A DNA stretch of 49,890 nucleotides from DASXAQ01 sp036406615 (GTDB taxonomy: Bacteria > Actinomycetota > UBA4738), in NCBI GenBank assembly GCA_036406615.1, contig DASXAQ010000043.1, forward strand, positions 1-49,890. Reading direction: 5' to 3'. The position numbers were made by a program, and so were the translations under genes. Numbering within the stretch: position 1 is the first letter of the stretch; every line of letters begins with the position of its first letter. The notes beneath the pieces were generated by a model, which worked only from the letters and a program-made list of their open reading frames with translations, did no database searches and had not been told where the DNA came from. Below are positions 17,673 to 26,291 of this stretch, piece after piece.

Positions 17673-18988
17673 GGTTCCCCGAGGCGCCGGTCCCTCCCGA
17701 AGAGGTCTTCGAACGCCTGCGCGAGTTCGAGGTGCAGTCCCGGTTCGACGAGTTCGACCGGAACCTGTTCGACGAGGGCCCGCACCTCACGTCGTCCTCC
17801 TTCCTGCCGTTCGGGGACGACGTGCGCCACCAGGTCGTGGAGGCGTATACGCGGTTCATCCACGGCGAGACCTGGCACACGGGCGCCGGCGCTCGCGAGA
17901 TGGAGCGCCAGGTCATCTCGATGATGGGGGGCGTCCTCGGCAACGAGGACGCGGTCGGGTTCATCACGTCGGGCGGCTCGGAGTCGAACCTGTGCGCGCT
18001 GCTGGCCGCCAAGGCCGGAGCGGGCCGCGCCGGCCGCACGGCAAGCGTCGTCCTGCCGAAACACGCGCACTACTCCTTCTTCAAGGGGTGCCGGATGTTC
18101 GACCTGGAGCCGGTCGTCGTGGAGCACGTGGCCGGCTCGCCGTACCGGGTGGACCCCGACCGCGTCCGCGACGCGGTGCGCGACGACACCATCGCGATCA
18201 TCGCAACGGCGGGGACGTGGCCGTTCGGCACGATCGACCCCATCGAGGACTTCGGCGCGATCGCGGCCGAGCGCGACCTGTACCTGCACGTGGATGGGTG
18301 CTTCGGCGGGTTCATCCTGCCGTTCCTCGAGCGCGGCGGCTATCCGATCGACATCCCAATGTGGGACTTCCGCGTGCCGGCCGTGTCGTCGGTCAGCGCC
18401 GACCTGCACAAGAACGGGATGGTGCCGCCGCCGGCCAGCAGCCTGTACTTCCGCGACGAATCGCTGCTGGCCCACGCGAAGGCGATCGCGCCGCCGTTCG
18501 GCACCCTCGCCGGCACGCGCGGCACGGGGCCCATCGCGGCGTCGTGGACGATGCTGCACCTGCTCGGGATCGAACGCTACGTCGCGATCGCGCGGCGCTC
18601 CATGGATCTGAAGCGGGCCATCGTCGACGGGGTGGAGGGGATCGACGGCCTCGCCGTCGTGCCCGACGGCAAGATCAACATCTTCGTCGTGTACTCGGAA
18701 CGGTTCGACCTGGCGCCGGTCGTGGATGCGCTGAACGAGAAGGGCTGGATGTTCGTCACGAACCCGGTGCCGGAGCCGGTCGCGATCTGCCTGTGCACGA
18801 TGCCGCAGAACGAGACGTCGGCGGAGCCGTTCCTGGCGGACCTGGCAGAGGCGATGCCGGCGGCGACCCCGCGCGAGGGCGCGCCCGGCGGCGTGGCGGT
18901 CCGGTACGGAGAGGCAAGCGTCGCGGGCGCCGCGTACGAGAACGTGGAAGGATCGGCCGCGGTGAACACGGGGGAGGTGGGGGCGTGA
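17669..18988 (+). CDS. Fold-type I PLP enzyme, group II decarboxylase-like
   Basis: 439 residues, overlapping the previous stop by ATGA. It has the group II decarboxylase/sphingosine-phosphate-lyase layout: GFITSGGSESNLCALLAAK binding the PLP phosphate, HAHYSFFKG stacking on the ring, ATAGTWPFGTIDP, LHVDGCFGGF with the Asp to the pyridine nitrogen, and Schiff-base Lys248 in SADLHKNGM. Tyrosine or aspartate decarboxylase (MfnA) and lyases share this pattern, so the reaction is undecided. A poorly conserved ~45-residue tail (AVRYGEASVAG...) ends the protein. Confidence 0.8.
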   Translation: MRFPEAPVPPEEVFERLREFEVQSRFDEFDRNLFDEGPHLTSSSFLPFGDDVRHQVVEAYTRFIHGETWHTGAGAREMERQVISMMGGVLGNEDAVGFITSGGSESNLCALLAAKAGAGRAGRTASVVLPKHAHYSFFKGCRMFDLEPVVVEHVAGSPYRVDPDRVRDAVRDDTIAIIATAGTWPFGTIDPIEDFGAIAAERDLYLHVDGCFGGFILPFLERGGYPIDIPMWDFRVPAVSSVSADLHKNGMVPPPASSLYFRDESLLAHAKAIAPPFGTLAGTRGTGPIAASWTMLHLLGIERYVAIARRSMDLKRAIVDGVEGIDGLAVVPDGKINIFVVYSERFDLAPVVDALNEKGWMFVTNPVPEPVAICLCTMPQNETSAEPFLADLAEAMPAATPREGAPGGVAVRYGEASVAGAAYENVEGSAAVNTGEVGA

Positions 18989-20664
18989 AGCGGTGGGTCC
19001 CTCGCGGCGTGGCGGCCGCGGCGCTGGTGGCGATGCTGGCCGCCGCCTGCACGGGCGGCGGGAGCTCCGCCAACCCGAGCCCCGGCGGGTCCGGTCAGAA
19101 GGTGATCGAGGGCGGGGTGCTCCGCATCGGGTCGATCTCGCCGATCGACACGCTGAACCCGTTCTCGGCGTTCCAGCAGAACTCGTTCATCGCCTTCCAG
19201 TACATCTACCCGTACCTGGTCCAGTACGACAGCCAGCTGAACATCGTGCCGGACTTCGCCACGAAGTGGGAGGAGGCACCGGACGGGCTGACGTGGACGT
19301 TCCACACCGTGCCGGGCGCGTCCTGGTCCGACCAGCAGCCGCTCGGCGCCGCCGACGCGGCGTGGACGATCACGATGGAGCTGAAGTACGCGAAGGGACC
19401 GACGGCAGCCGTCGCCGGCGACCTGGCCCATGTCACCTCCGCCGAGGCCACCGACGCCAACACGCTGGTCGTGCACTACGAGAGCCCGGTCGCCAACGCG
19501 CTGTCGAACCTGCAGCAGATCGCGATCCTGCCCCAGCACGTGTGGGGCACGTATGCCACCGGCAACGGCAAGGGGCTGAAGACGTTCGCGAACCCGGCCC
19601 CGATCGTGGGCGCCGGACCGTTCGTCCTGACGCAGTACAAGAAGGACCAGATCGCGCTGTTCCAGTCGAACCCGAACTGGTACGGGGGCCAGAAGCCGCA
19701 CATCCAGGGGTTCGGCATCCAGTTCTTCAGCGACCAGGACGCCATGATCACCGCGCTGAAGACCGGCCAGCTCGACTACGTGGACGTGGTGCCGCCGACC
19801 GCGGTCGCCGACGTGAAGAAGGCCGGGTTCGTCGTGACGGTGACGCCCAAGACCGGACTGCGCGACTTCATCATCAACTCGAACCCGAAGAAACCGAAGA
19901 ACCGCGAGCTGCTGAACCCGCTGGTCAAGGAGGCGTTCGCGCACGCGATCGACCGGCAGGACATCGTGAAGACGGCCTGGCTCGGCTACGCGGCACCGGG
20001 CGACTCGCTCGTGCCGCCCGCGATGGGCCACTGGCACGACCCCAACCTGAAACCGGAGTCCTTCGACCTGGCGCAGGCGAACCAGCTGCTGGACCAGGCG
20101 GGGTACCCGAAAGGCGCGGACGGCATCCGCGTGGCCAACGGCCACCCCATGTCCTACACGGTGATCTTCGCGACCGACGAGAACGGCGCCGGCGACCGAG
20201 CGTTCCAGATCATCCAGAACGACTTCCGCCAGATCGGGGTGCAGCTCACGCAGCACAAGCTGGACGTCAACGCGACGTTCGACGCGATCATCGCGCCCGA
20301 CGGCAAGTACCTGAACTACGACCTGGCGATGTGGGACTGGACGGTCATGCCGCCCGACCCCGACTTCATCCTGTCGGTGATGACGTGCGGGTCGTGGGAG
20401 ATCTGGAACGACAGCGGGTACTGCGACAAGTCCTACGACCAGCTGTACCAGGAGCAGGGCGCGGCGGTCGATCCGGCGAAGCGCCAGGCGATCATCTACC
20501 AGATGCAGGACAAGCTCTACAACGACCGCCCGTACATCATCCTCACGTACGACGACGTGATCGACGCGCACGCGACGAACTGGACCGGCTTCGTGCCGTC
20601 GCCCACCGGCTCGGTCAACCCGTACTCGAAGACGACGCTGCTCAGCGTGCACCGCGTCTCGTGA
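18985..20664 (+). CDS. Peptide/nickel-type ABC substrate-binding lipoprotein (SBP family 5)
   Basis: 559 residues from GTG 18985, overlapping the previous stop by 4 bases. Lipoprotein signal: basic MKRWVPRG, hydrophobic stretch, lipobox LAAAC with lipidated Cys22, then a Gly/Ser/Pro linker. The mature part is a cluster C binding protein with GGVLRIGSISPIDTLNPF at its start, WTFHTVPGASWSD, AFAHAIDRQDIVK and WDWTVMPPDPDFIL. It captures oligopeptides or similar cationic compounds outside the cell. No permease or ATPase of its family is adjacent, so it must share a transporter encoded elsewhere. Confidence 0.9.
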   Translation: MKRWVPRGVAAAALVAMLAAACTGGGSSANPSPGGSGQKVIEGGVLRIGSISPIDTLNPFSAFQQNSFIAFQYIYPYLVQYDSQLNIVPDFATKWEEAPDGLTWTFHTVPGASWSDQQPLGAADAAWTITMELKYAKGPTAAVAGDLAHVTSAEATDANTLVVHYESPVANALSNLQQIAILPQHVWGTYATGNGKGLKTFANPAPIVGAGPFVLTQYKKDQIALFQSNPNWYGGQKPHIQGFGIQFFSDQDAMITALKTGQLDYVDVVPPTAVADVKKAGFVVTVTPKTGLRDFIINSNPKKPKNRELLNPLVKEAFAHAIDRQDIVKTAWLGYAAPGDSLVPPAMGHWHDPNLKPESFDLAQANQLLDQAGYPKGADGIRVANGHPMSYTVIFATDENGAGDRAFQIIQNDFRQIGVQLTQHKLDVNATFDAIIAPDGKYLNYDLAMWDWTVMPPDPDFILSVMTCGSWEIWNDSGYCDKSYDQLYQEQGAAVDPAKRQAIIYQMQDKLYNDRPYIILTYDDVIDAHATNWTGFVPSPTGSVNPYSKTTLLSVHRVS

Positions 20665-21683
20665 GCGGCCGGGCGCCCGTTCCTCCCGGGGGCGAGCCGC
20701 CCGAGTTCCTCGCGTCGATGCGGGCCATGTTCGGCCCCGACGTGACGTTCCTGGGCTGCGCGCGCGCCGACCTGCGGGACGCGTCGTCGCTGGCCGGCCT
20801 GGACGTGGTCATCGTTGGCGCGCCCTTCGACAGCGGCACGAGCTTCCGTTCGGGCGCGCGGTTCGGGCCGCTGGCGATCCGGACCGCGGACTACAACCCG
20901 CACGTGCCGGTCCGGCCCTCGCTGGCGCTGGGGGTCGACCCGTTCGAGGTGCTGCGCATCGCCGACGCGGGCGACGTGTTGATGCCGCCCGGCCACATCG
21001 AACGGAGCCTGTCGGCGCTCGAGGAGGCGGTCGCGACCGTGGCGGCTGCGGGCGCGATTCCGGTGACCCTGGGCGGCGACCACAGCGTCGCGCTGCCCGA
21101 CGTCACCGGCGTCGCGCGGCACCTCGGGTACGGGCGCGTCAGCGTGCTGCACTTCGACGCACACTGCGACACGTTCTACTCGGAGTTCGGGTCGCTGTAC
21201 GGCCACGGGACGCCGATGCGCCGGTTGATCGAGTCCGGGGCGGCCCCGGGGCACCGGTTCACCCAGATCGGGCTGCGCGGCTACTGGCCCGACCTCGAGC
21301 ACCAGGCGTGGATGGCGGAGCAGGGCATGCGTTGGTACGAGATGGGCGAGATCGGACGCCGCGGCCTGGACGCCTGCCTGGACGAGGCGTTCGAACGTGC
21401 GGCCGCCGACGCGGACGGCGTCTTCCTGTCGGTGGACGTGGACGTCGTCGACCCCGGGATGGCACCGGGCACGGGGACGCCCGAGGCCGGCGGCCTCACC
21501 GCCCGGCAGATCCTGGACGCCGTGCGGCGCTGCGCGCTGGAGCTCCCGCTGGCGGGCATGGACGTCGTGGAGGTCTCGCCGCCGTACGACGGGCCCGGCC
21601 AGGTCACCGCCATGCTGGCCAACCGGATCGTCCTGGAGGCGCTGTCGGGCACGGCAAGGCGCCGTCGGGACGGCGCGGGGTGA
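20661..21683 (+). CDS. Agmatinase/arginase-family ureohydrolase
   Basis: 340 residues from GTG 20661 (GTGA overlap). All manganese ligands are present: His141 in GGDHS, Asp166/His168/Asp170 in DAHCD, Asp259/Asp261 in SVDVDVVDP, followed by the family signature PGTGTPEAGG. These enzymes hydrolyse a guanidino group to urea and an amine. The length and N-terminal segment fit agmatinase or guanidinobutyrase better than arginase. Last gene of the operon begun at 16215; a product such as agmatine from the upstream decarboxylase would be a sensible substrate. Confidence 0.88.
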   Translation: MSGRAPVPPGGEPPEFLASMRAMFGPDVTFLGCARADLRDASSLAGLDVVIVGAPFDSGTSFRSGARFGPLAIRTADYNPHVPVRPSLALGVDPFEVLRIADAGDVLMPPGHIERSLSALEEAVATVAAAGAIPVTLGGDHSVALPDVTGVARHLGYGRVSVLHFDAHCDTFYSEFGSLYGHGTPMRRLIESGAAPGHRFTQIGLRGYWPDLEHQAWMAEQGMRWYEMGEIGRRGLDACLDEAFERAAADADGVFLSVDVDVVDPGMAPGTGTPEAGGLTARQILDAVRRCALELPLAGMDVVEVSPPYDGPGQVTAMLANRIVLEALSGTARRRRDGAG

Positions 21684-21706
21684 TCCGCTAGGCTTCGATC
21701 GCTCAC

Positions 21707-22603
21707 GTGCTCGAGCTGATCAACCTGTCGCGAAGCTTCGGCGACGTCGTCGCGCTCGACGGCGTGTCGTTCTCCGTCCGCGAGGGCCAGATGCTGGGCT
21801 TCGTCGGGCCGAACGGCGCCGGCAAGACGACCGCGATGCGTATCGTGCTCGGCGTGCTGGCCCCCGACGTCGGCGAGGTGCGCTGGCGGGGCGAGCCGGT
21901 GGACGCGGCCGCGCGGCGACGGTTCGGCTACATGCCGGAAGAGCGCGGCCTGTATCCGAAGATGCGCGTCCTGGACCAGCTGCAGTACCTGGCGCGGCTG
22001 CGCGGCATGGACGGCGCCGAGGCCCGGTCCTCGGCCGTGCGCGTCCTTGACGCGCTCGGCCTGTCCGAGCCGGAGCGGATGAGCTCGCGCGTCGAATCGC
22101 TGTCGCTCGGCAACCAGCAGCGCGTGCAGCTGGCGGCGGCGCTCGTGCACCGGCCGGAGCTGCTCGTGCTGGACGAGCCGTTCTCGGGGCTGGACCCCGT
22201 CGGGGTGGACCTGCTCTCGGGCGTGCTGCGTGAGCAGGTCGCCGCCGGGGTCCCGGTGGTCTTCTCCAGCCACCAGCTCGAGCTGGTCGAGCGGCTGTGC
22301 GACTCGGTCGTCATGGTGAGCCACGGCCGCGTCGTGGCGGCCGGGCGGGTGCAGGAGCTGCGCGGCAGCGGGAACCGCCGCCTGGTCCGCGTGGAGTTCC
22401 GCGCGCAGCCCCCCGACTGGTCGGCCGGCCTGAGCGGCGTCGAGGTCGTCGAACGTCTGCCGACGGGAGCAGTGCTCGAGCTTCGCGACGGCGCGCTCGA
22501 ACGCGACGTGCTCGACGCCGCGCGCGCCGCCGGCGACGTGACGTTCTTCAGCGTGGTGCGTCCCAGCCTGTCGCAGCTGTTCCGCGAGGCGGTCGCCGGG
22601 TGA
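21707..22603 (+). CDS. ABC transporter ATP-binding protein (NatA/YhaQ-like)
   Basis: 298 residues. Walker A GPNGAGKTT at 34-42, Q-loop region YMPEERGLYPKM, the variant signature SLSLGNQQRVQ (this SxGNQQ form marks the NatA/YhaQ exporter group), Walker B LLVLDEPFSGLD and switch His in FSSHQLE. The C-terminal ~90 residues are the accessory domain usual for this group. GTG 21707 lacks a ribosome site; TAGGCT at 21689-21694 may drive a very short leader. Partner of the next gene by GTGA overlap. Confidence 0.9.
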   Translation: MLELINLSRSFGDVVALDGVSFSVREGQMLGFVGPNGAGKTTAMRIVLGVLAPDVGEVRWRGEPVDAAARRRFGYMPEERGLYPKMRVLDQLQYLARLRGMDGAEARSSAVRVLDALGLSEPERMSSRVESLSLGNQQRVQLAAALVHRPELLVLDEPFSGLDPVGVDLLSGVLREQVAAGVPVVFSSHQLELVERLCDSVVMVSHGRVVAAGRVQELRGSGNRRLVRVEFRAQPPDWSAGLSGVEVVERLPTGAVLELRDGALERDVLDAARAAGDVTFFSVVRPSLSQLFREAVAG

Positions 22604-23796
22604 GCGGGCGGCTGGACGCGCTGCGCGTCGTGGCCCGGCGCGAGTTCGTCGAACGCGCGCGCGATCGCAGCTTCGCCATCTCCACCGGCGTCACGCTGCT
22701 GATCCTGGTGGGCTTCATCCTGGCCAACGCGTTCTTCAACCGCGGGACCCATTACGACGTGGGCATCGTCGGCCCGGGATCCGCGGCCGTGGGCGCGGCC
22801 GCGGTTGACGTGGGACGGGCCCAGGGCGCCGGCGTCACCCTGCACGCCTACGCGCGGTCCGGCGGCGCGCAGGCGGCGCTCGGCCGCGGCGACCTGGACG
22901 CCGTCGTGGAGGGCGGGGCCACCATCCTCGTCAAGTCCTCGCCGCCGACCGACCTGGTGAACATCCTGCAGTCGGCGTCGGCGCAGGCGCGCGTCCGTGC
23001 GGCGGTGGGCCGGCTGGGGCTGTCGCCGGCGGAGGCGGCCCGGGTGCTCGAGCCGCGGCCGCTGCCGGTGCGATCCCTGCAGCCGCCGCGCCCGCATCGC
23101 CAGTCCAGCGTGACGGTGGCGTTCGTCGGCGTCCTGCTCCTGTACGGCCAGCTGTTCGGCTACGGCGTGGCCGTTGCCTCGGGCGTGGTGGAGGAGAAGT
23201 CGTCGCGCGTGATCGAGCTGCTGCTGTCGGCCATCCGCCCGCGCCAGCTGCTGACCGGCAAGATCCTGGGCATCGGCGCGCTCGGGTTCCTGCAGCTGCT
23301 GGGGGTCGGGATCGTGGGCATCGTGACGGCGAAGCTCAGCGGCGGCTTCACCTTCCCGCCGGGGTCGGCCGGGATCGTGGTCACGGTGCTGGCCTTCTTC
23401 GTGCTCGGCTTCGCGTTCTACAGCTCGCTGTTCGCGGTGGCCGGCTCGATGGTGCCGCGCCAGGAGGAGCTGCAGAACAGCATGACGCCGCTCAGCCTCG
23501 TGATCGTGATCTCGTTCTTCGTCTCGATCGCAGCGCTGAACAACCCCGATTCGACGTCGGCCGTGATCGCGTCCCTGCTGCCGCCGTCCGCACCGCTGGC
23601 GATGCCGATCCGTGTGGCGCAGGGCGCGGCGCCCGTCTGGCAGATCGTCGCGTCGGTGCTGATCTCGATCGCGACCACCGCGGCCCTGGTGCCGGTGGCC
23701 GGCCGCCTCTACTCCGCCGCGATCCTTCGCACGGGCGGACGCGTGCGCATCCGCGAGGCGTGGCGGGCGGCGTCGGCCGAACGCGTCCCGCGCTGA
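22600..23796 (+). CDS. ABC-2 permease (NatB/YhaP-like)
   Basis: 398 residues from GTG 22600. One N-terminal membrane helix (FAISTGVTLLILVGFILANAF), a ~130-residue extracytoplasmic domain, then five or six C-terminal helices including the conserved EEKSSRVIELLLSAIRP loop of NatB/YhaP-type permeases. With the preceding ATPase it should form an exporter, in the characterised cases for Na+ or drugs. The last 88 bases overlap the 3' end of the KimA-like gene on the other strand. Confidence 0.88.
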   Translation: MSGRLDALRVVARREFVERARDRSFAISTGVTLLILVGFILANAFFNRGTHYDVGIVGPGSAAVGAAAVDVGRAQGAGVTLHAYARSGGAQAALGRGDLDAVVEGGATILVKSSPPTDLVNILQSASAQARVRAAVGRLGLSPAEAARVLEPRPLPVRSLQPPRPHRQSSVTVAFVGVLLLYGQLFGYGVAVASGVVEEKSSRVIELLLSAIRPRQLLTGKILGIGALGFLQLLGVGIVGIVTAKLSGGFTFPPGSAGIVVTVLAFFVLGFAFYSSLFAVAGSMVPRQEELQNSMTPLSLVIVISFFVSIAALNNPDSTSAVIASLLPPSAPLAMPIRVAQGAAPVWQIVASVLISIATTAALVPVAGRLYSAAILRTGGRVRIREAWRAASAERVPR

Positions 23797-26207
23797 GGGC
23801 GCCCTCCGGCCGGGGCCAGGGCGAACGGGACGCTGGCCACCACCACGTTCGGCTCGAGCAGGAGCAGTCGCTTCATGAACAGCGCCTTCTGGTTGTGCAG
23901 CGGCAGGTGACGCCACCGCGGCACGACGAACTCGGGGATCACGACGACCGCGAGCGCGCCGGCATGGGAGGTGACGCGGCGGACCTCCTCCAGGACCGGG
24001 CCGTTCAACTCCCGGAACGGCGCCTCCACGATGTCCAGCTGCACGGGGATCTCGCGCGCCAGCCAGTCGTCCCACACCCGGCGCACGCGGCCGGGATCGA
24101 GCGCGACGAACACCGCGCGGACGTCGGGCGTGCGCAGCGACCGGGCGTAGTCGACCGCGCGCACGGTCGCGTCGTGCACGGCCGAGACGAACACCAGCGT
24201 CTCGATGGACTTCGGGATCAAGGGACGGTTCTCGCCGCCGTCGGCGGCGCCGCCGTTCGGGTCCACCACCGGCACGCTGATCACGGCCACGCCGGGTTCG
24301 CGCAGGAGGCGAAGCTTCAGCGACAGCGCCGACCTGCCCCGCAGCGCCGACAGCAGCGTGCGGTGGCGCAGGCACTCGGGGATCACGACCGTGACGAAGT
24401 CTCCGGGTTCGCGAACGAGCGCACGGACCTCGTCGATGACGGCCGAGGCGGCCCCCCGGGGAGCTTCGACGAGCTCCAGCGAGACCGTGGTTCGGCTGAA
24501 GCCGCGCCAACGCGCGGCCAGGTCGGGGCCGTTGTCGGCGCGTCCGACGTGCACGGCGCGGAAGTCGTTTCCCTTGAACGAGCGCACGAACCCCACGGCC
24601 CGGGCCGTCGCGGCGTCCAGGGCCGGAACCAGCAGCACCACGGCGTTGGCCGCGTCGCGCGGCCGAAGGTCGCCTTCGCGCAGCTGCCGCGCCACGTGCC
24701 GGTAGTGGCGGGACACCGAATAGAACAGCGCGACGAGCACCGGCACGGCCACGATGACGATCCACGCGCCGTGTCGGAACTTCGTGTAGATGACCACCAG
24801 CGTGACCACGCCCGTGGCGAACGCGCCGACGCCGTTGACGACGGCACGCCGGTGCCACCCGGCCGCCTCGGGGCCGCCGCGACGCCCCAACAGGAACCAG
24901 TGCCGGACCATCCCGGACTGGGACAGGGTGAACGCGGTGAACACCCCGACCACGTACAGCTGGATCAGCTTGTCAACGTTCGCGTCGAACACGACGATCA
25001 GCAGGCACGCGAGCGTCGTCAGCACGATCACGCCGTTGGAGAACACCAGGCGGTCGCCAAGGTTCTCGAACTGGCGGGGCATGAACCGGTCGCGGGCCAG
25101 GATGGCCGACAGGCGCGGGAAGTCCTGGAACGAGGTGTTCGCCGCCAGGATGAGCACCGCGAACGTGAACGCCTGCACCACGTAGAACAGGAACCCCGCG
25201 GCGCTGCCCTTCACGAACACGGTGCGCGCGATCTCGGAGAGCACCGAGACGCTCGCGCTCGGCCGCGCCCCCATGCCGTGCGCCAGCAGGGCCGTGCCGA
25301 GGATGAGCGTGATGCCGATGACGCCGAGCGCCAGCAGGGTCTGGGCGGCGTTGCGCGACTGCGGTCGCCTGAAGGCGCGGATCCCGTTCGAGATCGCCTC
25401 GACGCCGGTGAGCGCCGACGACCCCGACGAGAACGCGTACAGCACCACGAACAGGCCGAGCGCCGACGTTCCCGCCGGCAGCGCGTCGGGGACGGCCCCG
25501 ATCGACGGGCACCCCCCGATGCACCGGACCGCGCCGGCCAGCACCAGCGCGAACATCGACACGATGAAGCCGTAGACGGGGAAGGCGAAGAGCATGCCCG
25601 ACTCGCGCACGCCCCGCAGGTTCGCGATGGCGATCAGGATCACGAACGCCAGCGACATCGCGACCTTGTACGGCCCGAGCGTCGCCGGTGCGATGGACAC
25701 GATCGCGAGCACGCCGGCAACCACGGACACGGCGACGGTCAGGACGTAGTCGGTCAGCAGGGCGGCGGCCGCGATCAGGCCCGGCAACGTCCCCAGGTTG
25801 TCCTTGCTCACGATGTACGAGCCGCCCCCGTTCGGATAGGCCCTCACCGTCTGGCGATACGAGGCCACGACGATCGCCATGAGGACCGCGATGCCGATCT
25901 GGATGGGGATGACCGCGCTCATCGCCGCCACGCCCGATTGCGAGACGAGCACGATCAGGCTGGCCTCGACGCAATAGGCGACGGACGACAGCGCGTCGGC
26001 GGCGAACACCGGCAGCGCGAGGACCTTCGGCAGCAGCGTGTGCTCGAGCCGGCTGCTCGGCATCGCGCGGCCGATGACCAGTCGCTTGGCCAGGCCGGCG
26101 CGCGTGCCGCCGGCGACGGCGGATGAGGTTCGTGGCCGCGGCCCCGCCGCGGCCGTTGGGGCTTCGACGCCCGGGCCGGGATCGTCGGTGGTCGTTGGCC
26201 GTTTCAT
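23709..26207 (-). CDS. KimA-like APC transporter with long C-terminal tandem domain
   Basis: 832 residues. The first ~510 form a 12-helix APC transporter very like KimA/YdaO potassium importers: LALPVFAADALSSVAY, YRQTVRAYPNGGGSYIVSKD and LGTLPGLIAAAALLTDYVLT. KimA has about 600 residues; here ~310 cytoplasmic residues follow, built as two similar alpha/beta units (each with a VFV/VLLVPALDAATARAV-type start, a ~50-residue spacer, and VVVIPE), like universal-stress domains. ATG 26207 or GTG 26213 could start; neither has a ribosome site. Divergent from a KdpDE-like pair, which supports a potassium role. The last ~29 residues are encoded antisense to the ABC-2 permease gene. Confidence 0.85.
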   Translation of the reverse strand: MKRPTTTDDPGPGVEAPTAAAGPRPRTSSAVAGGTRAGLAKRLVIGRAMPSSRLEHTLLPKVLALPVFAADALSSVAYCVEASLIVLVSQSGVAAMSAVIPIQIGIAVLMAIVVASYRQTVRAYPNGGGSYIVSKDNLGTLPGLIAAAALLTDYVLTVAVSVVAGVLAIVSIAPATLGPYKVAMSLAFVILIAIANLRGVRESGMLFAFPVYGFIVSMFALVLAGAVRCIGGCPSIGAVPDALPAGTSALGLFVVLYAFSSGSSALTGVEAISNGIRAFRRPQSRNAAQTLLALGVIGITLILGTALLAHGMGARPSASVSVLSEIARTVFVKGSAAGFLFYVVQAFTFAVLILAANTSFQDFPRLSAILARDRFMPRQFENLGDRLVFSNGVIVLTTLACLLIVVFDANVDKLIQLYVVGVFTAFTLSQSGMVRHWFLLGRRGGPEAAGWHRRAVVNGVGAFATGVVTLVVIYTKFRHGAWIVIVAVPVLVALFYSVSRHYRHVARQLREGDLRPRDAANAVVLLVPALDAATARAVGFVRSFKGNDFRAVHVGRADNGPDLAARWRGFSRTTVSLELVEAPRGAASAVIDEVRALVREPGDFVTVVIPECLRHRTLLSALRGRSALSLKLRLLREPGVAVISVPVVDPNGGAADGGENRPLIPKSIETLVFVSAVHDATVRAVDYARSLRTPDVRAVFVALDPGRVRRVWDDWLAREIPVQLDIVEAPFRELNGPVLEEVRRVTSHAGALAVVVIPEFVVPRWRHLPLHNQKALFMKRLLLLEPNVVVASVPFALAPAGGRPQRGTRSADAARHASRMRTRPPVRRIAAE

Positions 26208-26234
26208 GTGCACGTACAGCGTCGGCGCGCGGGC

Positions 26235-26288
26235 GTAAGGATGGCGTCAAGGCGCGCGACACGGCCGTGAAAATGCCGTAAAGATGGG
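26235..26288. promoter_or_regulatory. Two pairs of tandem 11-base repeats, candidate KdpE-type operator
   Basis: GTAAGGATGGC (26235-26245) is followed directly by GTCAAGGCGCG (26246-26256); GTGAAAATGCC (26267-26277) is followed directly by GTAAAGATGGG (26278-26288). The pairs are 32 bases apart, about three helical turns. OmpR/KdpE-type regulators bind tandem sites of 10-11 bases. The last repeat touches the presumed -10 of the kinase gene. Confidence 0.5.
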
Positions 26289-26291
26289 GCC

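Noticed and set aside
21928..24858. A ~976-codon minus-strand open frame
   Set aside because: It is antisense to the ABC-2 permease and in another frame of the KimA-like gene; the composition is shadow-like (Arg/Ala/Gly).
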